DNA of 5,412 nucleotides. Source: Thermodesulfovibrionales bacterium (GTDB taxonomy: Bacteria; Nitrospirota; Thermodesulfovibrionia; Thermodesulfovibrionales; SM23-35). The DNA is taken from positions 1-5,412 of the forward strand of contig JAGUWT010000171.1 in the NCBI GenBank assembly GCA_020062205.1, in the 5' to 3' direction. Within the stretch, counting starts at the first letter, position 1. Every line of letters starts with the position of its first letter. Shown piece by piece: positions 1 through 4,886 of this stretch. A program made the position numbers and the translations under genes. The notes below the pieces were generated by a model. It had not been told where the DNA came from and did not search any database. It saw nothing but the letters and a program-made list of their open reading frames with translations.

Positions 1-106
1 CTCCGTCAAGCACGGAATGACGATCGAGTCATGAGGGGACTGTCCCAGATTTACGGACGAAACGAAGTGGAGTCGTAGAATCGGGACTGTCCCCGAAGTA
101 AAATCA
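1..106. repeat. Intergenic dispersed-repeat-like element with GGGACTGTCCC arms
   Basis: This stretch downstream of the uvrA stop holds no gene. GGGGACTGTCCC (35-46) and GGGACTGTCCCC (83-94) are direct copies of an 11-bp core. Because the core is a near-palindrome, the two copies are also inverted repeats that pair at 11 of 12 positions around a 36-bp spacer. Neither arm is followed by a T-run on either strand, so this is not a clear intrinsic terminator for uvrA. Bases 1-34 include a small inverted repeat (ATGAC 17-21, GTCAT 28-32) and look like the edge of another dispersed repeat. Similar GGGAC-N-GTCCC motifs recur between genes in several environmental bacterial lineages. Assignment to a REP-like family is inference; copy number elsewhere in the genome cannot be seen here. 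Confidence 0.5.
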
Positions 107-3031
107 CTATGTCCTGCCTGGAAAGCATACTTTTAAATACTTTCCGGTATATGAACCTTCCACATGGATTATCTCTTCTGGGGTGCCCTCAAAAATAATC
201 CTGCCGCCTTTATCTCCACCTTCAGGGCCTAAATCTACAATCCAGTCTGATGCCTTAATAACATCAAGGTTATGCTCGATAACAAGAACGGTATTTCCTG
301 AATCAACAAGCCTTTGAAGAACATCAAGGAGTGCTGAAACATCCCTGAAATGAAGGCCAACTGTCGGTTCATCGAGGATATAGAGAAGTCCCCTGTTAAT
401 CCCCCTCTTCCCCCCTAAATCCCCCCCCTCCCACCTTTTACAAAGAGGGGAGGGGGGGGATTTTAAAGGGAGATTAACAAACTCAGCACATATCTTGAGC
501 CTCTGTGCCTCACCACCTGAAAATGTTGTTGCAGGCTGGCCGAGCCTGATATAACCGAGGCCGATATCTTTCATGAGTGACAGCTTATTTTTTATCTGTG
601 GTATATCAGAAAAGAGGGCTATTGCTTCATCTACGGTCATGTTCAGAACATCTACGATATTTTTGCCTCGATACGTGACGCGCAGAGTTTCAGATTTATA
701 TCTCTTCCCCCCACATTCTTCACATTTTATGTAAAGATCCTCAAAGAAATACATCTCTAACCGTTCGTATCCGCTTCCCTTACATTTTTCACACCTGCCA
801 CCAGATACATTAAAGGAGAAGTATCCTGGACCATACCCATAGGCCTTTGCTTCTGCCTGCTCAGCGAAGAGCTTTCTTATCTGATCGAATATCTTTAAAT
901 AGGTCAAAGGATTTGAACGTGGACTTCGTCCTATGGGAGACTGGTCTATGAGCTTGACCCCCTTAAGATACCCTTTCCCTTCAATCTTTTCATATGGCAA
1001 GGAGGGCTCGCGTTCAATCTTGAATTCTCTGGCTAATGTCCTGTACAGTGTTTCTACAATAAGACTGCTTTTGCCTGAACCTGAAACTCCGGTGACCGTC
1101 GTCAGGGTCTCAAGCGGTATCTGAAGATGAACAGATTTCAGGTTGTTGCCTGTGGCACCGTAGAGAATAAGTTTTTTATTCGATTGAAGTCTGATATATG
1201 AATTCCGGTGCCTGAATGGATATTCTATTTTATCTTTCCCCTGTATATAACGTGATGTAAGGGTATCTGTCTTGAGGAATTCGTCTTTCGGGCCTGAAAA
1301 GACAACCTCTCCACCCAGATGACCGCCTCCCGGGCCTAATTCAACTATCCAGTCTGCAGACTTGATAATTTGCCTGTCATGTTCGACAACAAGGATCGTG
1401 TTCCCAAGTCTTGAAAGCTCTGACATAATATTTGCAATGATTTCTGTATCCCTTGCATGGAGCCCAACAGTCGGTTCATCAAGCACATATAATGTCCCTG
1501 TTAAAAAAGATCCGAGCTGGTTTGAGAGGTTAACCCTCTGGTATTCACCACCAGAAAGTGTCCTTCCATCACGGCTCAAGCTCAGGTAATCAAGACCCAC
1601 TTGCTGGAGGAACCCGAGTTTCATACGAATCTGTCTTAGAATCTCCTTTGCCATATCCCTTTGAAAAGGAGAAATATCCAGATTTTCAAAAAGGGTGATA
1701 GTATCTGATATCGGTATTCTACAAAGCTCTGTAACATCAAATCCTGAGAGTTTGTATGCAAGAGCTTCATTCCTCAGTCTCTTGCCATTACATTGTGAAC
1801 AGGTAACAGGTCTCCTGTATCGGCTCAGGAATACCCTTACATGGAGCTTGTACCTTCTGCCTTCCATATCTTCGAAGAAGTCATCTATTCCGTAAAAACT
1901 GCTGCCTCCCTTGAAAAGCACTTCTTTTTCTTTCTCGGAAAATTCGGAGTATGGTTTATTGATATCAATGTTTTTTTTACGGGCATTCTTGATTAGTTGT
2001 TCCTTCCACCACCTGTATGCGGGCTTATTCCATGGCTCAACAGCTCCCTCTGACAATGAGCGCATCTTATCAGGGATGATTAAATCTTCATCATATTTAA
2101 GAATATTGCCAAATCCCTTACACATAGGACAGGCTCCAACCGGATGATTGAAGGAGAAAAAAAGGGGATATGGTCGGGGCAATTCGATATTACATTCATC
2201 ACAGGCATTTTCTAAAGAGAAAGTAAGAGTTGTTAGCGGATAGCGGTTAGCGGTTAGTCCTTCACTGCCTGCTAACTGCTCACTGCTCACTGCTGTCTTT
2301 TCTTGCTCACTGTTCCCAACAATAATAACTTTTATCCTACCATTCCCTTCTCTCCAGGCCATTTCTATGGAGTCTGATAGTCTCGATTCATCCTTTATCA
2401 CAAGTCTGTCGAGGACGATATCGTAAGATTTTTGATTTTTGATTTTTGATTTATGATTGTTAAAATCTGAAATCTGAAATCTAAAATCTGAAATGTCCTT
2501 GACCTCACCATCAAGCCATACCCTGTAGAAGCCTCGTTTTTTCAGTTCATCTATTGACTCCTTTGTCTCAAAGGCTATAATTGCCTTTTCGCCTGCATGT
2601 TTTTCTACAAGTTCAGAAACCGCCTGTGAAGGATCCCACATCCTTATTTCTTTACCACAGGCAGGACAGTAGGGTGTTGCTATTTTCGAATACAGGAGCC
2701 TGAAGAGGTCATAAATCTCTGTCAGTGTCCCAACGGTTGAACGCGACCCACGTACAGGATTCTTTTGTTGAAGGGCTATCGCCGGCCTTATATTATGAAT
2801 TGCGTCAACATCAGGCCTGTCAAGTTTTTCAAGGAAAAGCCTTGCATATGTAGAAAGGGATTCTATGAATCTCCACTGACCTTCGGCAAAGACTGTGTCA
2901 AAGGCTAAGGAGGATTTTCCCGAACCAGATACCCCTGTTACTGCTATGACCTTGTTATGAGGCAGGCTGAGGTTAATGTTTTTGAGGTTATTCTGTTTTG
3001 CACCTTCGATTATCAGTTTTCTTTCTGACAT
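107..3031 (-). CDS. uvrA: Excinuclease ABC subunit A (UvrA), with three in-frame repeat-derived inserts
   Basis: UvrA is the ATP-dependent DNA damage sensor of nucleotide excision repair; it finds lesions and loads UvrB. The 974-residue protein has both ABC modules. Module I has Walker A GVSGSGKSS (33-41), signature LSGGEYQRV (492-500), Walker B LYVLDEPT (514-521) and the H-loop His (551). Module II has GVSGSGKSS (648-656), FSGGEAQRL (837-845), LYILDEPT (883-890) and His 920. Zinc-type Cys pairs lie at 122/125, 277/280, 301/304, 411/414, 747/750 and 770/773. E. coli UvrA is 940 residues. Three repeat-derived stretches, near 180-202, 241-268 and 852-879, account for roughly 50 extra residues. 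The sequence is a divergent UvrA: QKNPVRGSRSTVGT, DEPTVGLH in both modules, and EMYFFEDLYI where classical UvrA has EMxFLPDVYV. The ATG is the first possible start, since an in-frame TAA lies four codons upstream; its Shine-Dalgarno is poor. The gene lies downstream of the Uma2 gene on the same strand. The reading frame is intact, so function is likely but unproven. Confidence 0.95.
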   Translation of the reverse strand: MSERKLIIEGAKQNNLKNINLSLPHNKVIAVTGVSGSGKSSLAFDTVFAEGQWRFIESLSTYARLFLEKLDRPDVDAIHNIRPAIALQQKNPVRGSRSTVGTLTEIYDLFRLLYSKIATPYCPACGKEIRMWDPSQAVSELVEKHAGEKAIIAFETKESIDELKKRGFYRVWLDGEVKDISDFRFQISDFNNHKSKIKNQKSYDIVLDRLVIKDESRLSDSIEMAWREGNGRIKVIIVGNSEQEKTAVSSEQLAGSEGLTANRYPLTTLTFSLENACDECNIELPRPYPLFFSFNHPVGACPMCKGFGNILKYDEDLIIPDKMRSLSEGAVEPWNKPAYRWWKEQLIKNARKKNIDINKPYSEFSEKEKEVLFKGGSSFYGIDDFFEDMEGRRYKLHVRVFLSRYRRPVTCSQCNGKRLRNEALAYKLSGFDVTELCRIPISDTITLFENLDISPFQRDMAKEILRQIRMKLGFLQQVGLDYLSLSRDGRTLSGGEYQRVNLSNQLGSFLTGTLYVLDEPTVGLHARDTEIIANIMSELSRLGNTILVVEHDRQIIKSADWIVELGPGGGHLGGEVVFSGPKDEFLKTDTLTSRYIQGKDKIEYPFRHRNSYIRLQSNKKLILYGATGNNLKSVHLQIPLETLTTVTGVSGSGKSSLIVETLYRTLAREFKIEREPSLPYEKIEGKGYLKGVKLIDQSPIGRSPRSNPLTYLKIFDQIRKLFAEQAEAKAYGYGPGYFSFNVSGGRCEKCKGSGYERLEMYFFEDLYIKCEECGGKRYKSETLRVTYRGKNIVDVLNMTVDEAIALFSDIPQIKNKLSLMKDIGLGYIRLGQPATTFSGGEAQRLKICAEFVNLPLKSPPSPLCKRWEGGDLGGKRGINRGLLYILDEPTVGLHFRDVSALLDVLQRLVDSGNTVLVIEHNLDVIKASDWIVDLGPEGGDKGGRIIFEGTPEEIIHVEGSYTGKYLKVCFPGRT
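395..478. repeat. C-tract/G-tract palindromic element inside uvrA (residues 852-879)
   Basis: The element has nested inverted repeats. Inner arms 417-432 and 448-463 are perfectly complementary over 16 bp around a 15-bp loop. Outer arms 395-406 (starting GTTAAT) and 467-478 (ending ATTAAC) match at 11 of 12 positions. The span is 84 bp, exactly 28 codons. In the uvrA frame it encodes a Pro/Gly-rich stretch, LKSPPSPLCKRWEGGDLGG (856-874). This sits between ABC signature II and Walker B II. E. coli UvrA, as I recall it, has about 23 fewer residues between these motifs. C-tract/G-tract palindromes of this type are common as dispersed intergenic repeats in environmental bacteria, which is why I call it an inserted element rather than native coding sequence. 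Confidence 0.8.
2232..2296. repeat. Paired heptad array inside uvrA (GCAGTGA / CTAACCG type)
   Basis: Two short arrays with period 7 lie side by side. On the plus strand the first reads TTAGCGG (2233-2239), ATAGCGG (2240-2246), TTAGCGG (2247-2253), then TTAG. The second reads CTGCTAA (2269-2275), CTGCTCA twice (2276-2289) and CTGCTGT (2290-2296). A related TGCTCACTG lies at 2304-2312. The arrays are approximate reverse complements of each other; CAGTTAG against CGGTTAG matches 6 of 7. Translated in the uvrA frame this gives AVSSEQLAGSEGLTANRYPL (247-266). E. coli UvrA has about 20 fewer residues between the equivalent strand and the FS motif before the first zinc Cys pair. Heptad repeats of this sort resemble the short tandemly repeated repetitive sequences described in cyanobacteria. 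Confidence 0.75.
2427..2494. repeat. Paired heptad array inside uvrA (CAGATTT / AAAAATC type)
   Basis: On the plus strand GATTTTT is repeated three times (2427-2447), followed by GATTTAT (2448-2454) and GATT. After a four-base gap come AAATCTG twice (2463-2476), AAATCTA (2477-2483), AAATCTG (2484-2490) and AAAT. Each half is a run of about four and a half heptads, and the halves form an imperfect inverted repeat pairing at 5 of every 7 positions. In the uvrA frame the tract encodes ISDFRFQISDF (180-190) and KSKIKNQKS (194-202). The period of 7 bases becomes a repeat of 7 residues. It separates the DGEV motif (174-177) from VLDRLV (206-211), which are about 9 residues closer in E. coli UvrA as I recall it. 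Confidence 0.75.
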
Positions 3032-3130
3032 CCTGATATTTTAACTGAAAATGCAATTTAAAATAACCACAGAGGAAGAGAATGGACACTTATAAACAGG
3101 TAGGAAGATAAAGAAAATAGCCAGAGAAAT

Positions 3131-3691
3131 TTACACAAAAACCTCTTTTAAAGCTATATTAAAACCATTGAGGGTTTCTGATTTTACTTCACCCTCACTC
3201 GTAGCAGTAGTAAATAGTTCAAATTTACTTTCTTTATTAATAAAGACTTCTATCTTCTTTTGTATTGGGTCAACTATCCAGTATTCCTTTACACCACTTT
3301 GTTCATATGTGTCTTTTTTAATCCTAAGGTCATAGTAGGCGGTTGCAGGCGATAGGATTTCAATTACAAGATCAGGTGGACCTTCAATCTTTTTTTCACT
3401 GATAATGCTAAGTCTCTCATTTGTGATAAATATAATGTCAGGCTGATAGGTTTCTGTCTCAGAGAAATAAACATCTATAGGTGCAATGTATATTTTCCCT
3501 AAATTTTTATCTTCAATGAATTTTTTAAGTTTAAAGAATATATTTCCTAAAATATCCTGATGATACAGTATTGGTGATGGTGTCATAACAAGTTCTCCTC
3601 TTATAAGTTGATATGGTGCACCTTCAGGGAGTCTTTCATAATCTTTGTAAGTATACGTCTTTTTTTTCTCTATCTGTAAAGTGGCTGGCAT
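3131..3691 (-). CDS. Uma2-family (DUF820) PD-(D/E)xK nuclease-like protein
   Basis: This 186-residue protein belongs to the Uma2/DUF820 family, whose fold is restriction-endonuclease-like. The cellular role of most members is unknown. The recognisable series is: YQLIRGELVMTPSP (27-40) with His 44, QPDI (83-86) with candidate catalytic Asp 85, PDLVIEILSP (106-115) with Glu 111, Lys 125/126, and GVKEYWIVDP (133-142). Together Asp 85, Glu 111 and a Lys supply the PD-(D/E)xK residues. There is no signal peptide or membrane segment, so it should be cytoplasmic. Length is normal for the family. The ATG has a strong Shine-Dalgarno AAGGAG (3699-3704) seven bases upstream. It lies 99 bp ahead of uvrA on the same strand and could be co-transcribed with it. 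Uma2 genes are often scattered, accessory and multicopy. The family call is secure; nuclease activity is inferred. Confidence 0.88.
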   Translation of the reverse strand: MPATLQIEKKKTYTYKDYERLPEGAPYQLIRGELVMTPSPILYHQDILGNIFFKLKKFIEDKNLGKIYIAPIDVYFSETETYQPDIIFITNERLSIISEKKIEGPPDLVIEILSPATAYYDLRIKKDTYEQSGVKEYWIVDPIQKKIEVFINKESKFELFTTATSEGEVKSETLNGFNIALKEVFV

Positions 3692-3710
3692 TTCTTATCT
3701 CCTTAAGCAT

Positions 3711-3739
3711 ATTATATGGGGGGAGGTATATTTTTGCAA
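3711..3739 (-). promoter_or_regulatory. Putative sigma-70 promoter of the Uma2 gene
   Basis: Read on the minus strand, TTGCAA (3734-3739, 4 of 6 matches to the -35 consensus) is separated by 17 bp from a perfect TATAAT (3711-3716). Transcription would start near 3704-3705, leaving a leader of only about 13 nt with the Shine-Dalgarno at its very 5' end. Spacing and the -10 are ideal; the very short leader is the main reason for doubt. Confidence 0.45.
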
Positions 3740-3861
3740 CCTCCTTTACTTTTAGACCCCTTTTTAATAACATACTGTTATGAAAGAAGCGGTTGTTAAC
3801 AGGATTAATCATTATCTCTGATGAACAACCCTGCGGCAGAGACTGCAAGGTATCAAAAATC

Positions 3862-3884
3862 TCCCCTCCCTTGACGGGAGGGGA
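3862..3884. repeat. CCCCTCCC/GGGAGGGG hairpin, terminator-like on the minus strand
   Basis: A perfect 9-bp stem (3862-3870 with 3876-3884) encloses the 5-base loop TTGAC. On the minus strand the stem is followed after two bases by five T residues (3855-3859), as in an intrinsic terminator. No gene ends just before it on that strand, but it could stop antisense read-through from the pilin side before the Uma2 promoter. Its flanks and core (AATCnCCCTCCC...GGGAGGGGATT) resemble the palindrome inside uvrA at 417-463, so it may simply be a shorter member of the same repeat type. On the plus strand no T-run follows. Confidence 0.5.
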
Positions 3885-3894
3885 TTATCGGACA

Positions 3895-3915
3895 CCCTGT
3901 AGCAAGACTACAGGG
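3895..3915 (+). other. Perfect 8-bp hairpin upstream of mntA
   Basis: CCCTGTAG (3895-3902) and CTACAGGG (3908-3915) are exact inverted repeats around the 5-base loop CAAGA. No T-run follows, so it is not an intrinsic terminator on the plus strand. It lies 59 bp before the mntA start and could be an operator or a leader-RNA structure of the toxin-antitoxin operon. The 3692-3974 region shows no convincing plus-strand -35/-10 pair to place it against. Confidence 0.4.
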
Positions 3916-3926
3916 AATACGAGTTT

Positions 3927-3944
3927 AAAAAGGCATGTTGCTTT
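3927..3944 (+). repeat. 18-bp direct repeat, upstream copy (partner at 4285-4302 in mntA)
   Basis: AAAAAGGCATGTTGCTTT occurs here and again, without mismatch, at 4285-4302 inside mntA, 358 bp away. In mntA it encodes the KGMLLF segment near the end of the nucleotidyltransferase fold. The upstream copy can be read as KGMLLYRG, preceded by an in-frame stop. It may therefore be the decayed 3' end of a duplicated MNT gene, sitting just before the mntA Shine-Dalgarno. A regulatory meaning is also possible. Confidence 0.5.
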
Positions 3945-3974
3945 ATCGAGGGCTAATTAGGAGGAAAAAACAAC

Positions 3975-4505
3975 ATGAATGATATAAGGACCCACTCAAA
4001 GGACCCCTTAACGTCAAACTATCTTAGAAATATCCTTTCACAAACCTTAAGTGAATCGCGGGATGTATTATTTGCATATCTCTTTGGCTCATGTGTTACT
4101 GGAGTGGTGACTGAATCAAGCGATATTGATATTGCGGTGCTCTTGAGAGATAACATTGACAGCAAAAACTATGGAGATATAAAACTGAGCATCATCAATG
4201 ACATGATAGAGCTTCTTTCTTTCGACCGGATTGATGTGGTCATTCTGAACACTGCGCCTCCCCTGCTTTCTCATGAGGTTATTAAAAAAGGCATGTTGCT
4301 TTTTTCAAAAAATGAGGAAAACCGCATACAATATGTAGCATGCGCCACAATGCATTATCTTGACACCATTTATCTCAGGAAGGTGCAAGACAGAATTCTC
4401 CATGAAAAGATAAGGAGCGGGAACTTTGGTTATTTCACGGGAAGTCATAAATACTCGATTGAAAAGGTTAGAAAAGACACTCCAGATACTTCAGCAGTCA
4501 AGTAA
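3975..4505 (+). CDS. mntA: MntA-type nucleotidyltransferase antitoxin (MNT domain)
   Basis: This is the antitoxin partner of a HEPN-MNT toxin-antitoxin pair. In studied systems MntA transfers AMP from ATP to a tyrosine next to the toxin's active site, silencing the RNase. The 176-residue protein carries the minimal nucleotidyltransferase motif GSCVTGVVTESSDIDIAV (38-55), with Gly38-Ser39 and metal-binding Asp50 and Asp52. A third acidic residue is Asp87 in IDVVIL. NTAPPLLSHEVIKKGMLLF (92-110) is typical of this group. The ATG follows AGGAGG (3959-3964) by 10 bases. Residues from about 152 (FGYFTGSHKY onward) are encoded by DNA that also encodes the HepT N-terminus in the +1 frame, so this tail is probably a read-on extension rather than conserved fold. 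The stop at 4503-4505 lies 80 bp inside hepT. Cytoplasmic; no membrane segments. Family call secure; the AMPylation activity is by homology. Confidence 0.88.
   Translation: MNDIRTHSKDPLTSNYLRNILSQTLSESRDVLFAYLFGSCVTGVVTESSDIDIAVLLRDNIDSKNYGDIKLSIINDMIELLSFDRIDVVILNTAPPLLSHEVIKKGMLLFSKNEENRIQYVACATMHYLDTIYLRKVQDRILHEKIRSGNFGYFTGSHKYSIEKVRKDTPDTSAVK
4412..4417 (+). promoter_or_regulatory. Ribosome binding site that sets the hepT TTG start
   Basis: AAGGAG lies inside mntA, 8 bases before the TTG at 4426. This spacing is good and supports TTG as the real hepT start. The first ATG in the hepT frame lies far downstream, beyond conserved helix residues. Confidence 0.7.
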
Positions 4506-4857
4506 GGTTCCTTTTGAGGATTTGACTTCTAACGATGTGTTATTGAGTGCGGTTGAGAGGAATCTCCAGGTTGCCATAGAGTGTATTTTAGATATAGGAA
4601 ACCATATAATTGCAGAAAAAGGGTTCGAAACACCAGAGGACAACGAAGACATTATACGAATATTGGGTGATGAAGCGGTAATCCCTTCTGATTTTGCCAG
4701 AAGAATCAAAGGAATAGCGGGCTTCAGAAACATTCTTATCCATGAATATACAGGTATTGACTATGGATTGCTCTACAACTTTCTTTTATATCGCCTGAAT
4801 GATCTAAGAGAATTTGCTAAACATATAAGCACATACCTTGAGAGAGATAAAATATAG
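4426..4857 (+). CDS. hepT: HepT-type HEPN-domain RNase toxin
   Basis: HepT is the toxin of the MntA-HepT pair, an all-alpha HEPN ribonuclease that acts on RNA (tRNA in at least one studied system). The 143-residue protein opens with the usual helix VISREVINTRLKRLEKTL (2-19). It carries the HEPN catalytic motif as RNILIHEY (101-108): Arg101, Asn102, His106, and Tyr108 at the position that MntA AMPylates in characterised pairs. VAIECILDIGNHII (49-62) is also typical of the family. All key residues are present, so the toxin looks intact. The start is TTG with AAGGAG 8 bases upstream. The gene overlaps mntA by 80 bp in the +1 frame, which implies translational coupling with antitoxin made first. 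It ends 29 bp from the convergent pilin stop with no terminator hairpin between them. Family call secure; RNA target unknown. Confidence 0.9.
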   Translation: MVISREVINTRLKRLEKTLQILQQSSKVPFEDLTSNDVLLSAVERNLQVAIECILDIGNHIIAEKGFETPEDNEDIIRILGDEAVIPSDFARRIKGIAGFRNILIHEYTGIDYGLLYNFLLYRLNDLREFAKHISTYLERDKI

Positions 4858-4886
4858 CAATTCTACCCTGTTATAAAAGTCAAATA

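Noticed and set aside
933..2147. Plus-strand open frames of 63 to 78 codons opposite uvrA
   Set aside because: They lie antisense to conserved UvrA coding sequence and resemble no known protein; they are frame shadows.
2232..2494. Possible CRISPR array
   Set aside because: The units are 7 bp, lack spacers of regular size and lie inside a coding frame; no cas gene is nearby.
3063..3090. ACCACAGAGGAAGAG, reminiscent of dispersed CACAGAG repeats
   Set aside because: Only one partial unit is present, with no tandem or inverted structure, so a repeat call cannot be supported.
3736..3747. Strong AAAGGAGGT on the minus strand upstream of Uma2
   Set aside because: No ATG, GTG or TTG at a proper distance opens a supported frame; the Uma2 start has its own Shine-Dalgarno nearer by.
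3636..3848. 70-codon minus-strand open frame overlapping the Uma2 start
   Set aside because: It overlaps the well-supported Uma2 start, its promoter and Shine-Dalgarno in another frame, shows no recognisable domain, and its own ATG has no good ribosome binding site.
3793..3893. Candidate plus-strand promoters for mntA (TTGTTA at 3793, TTGACG at 3871)
   Set aside because: Neither has a recognisable -10 box at 16-18 bp spacing, so no promoter is called.
4491..4733. 80-codon minus-strand open frame opposite hepT
   Set aside because: Antisense to a complete HEPN gene, with no motif of its own.
4858..4886. Shared terminator between hepT and the pilin gene
   Set aside because: The 29-bp convergent gap contains no stem-loop with a T-run on either strand.
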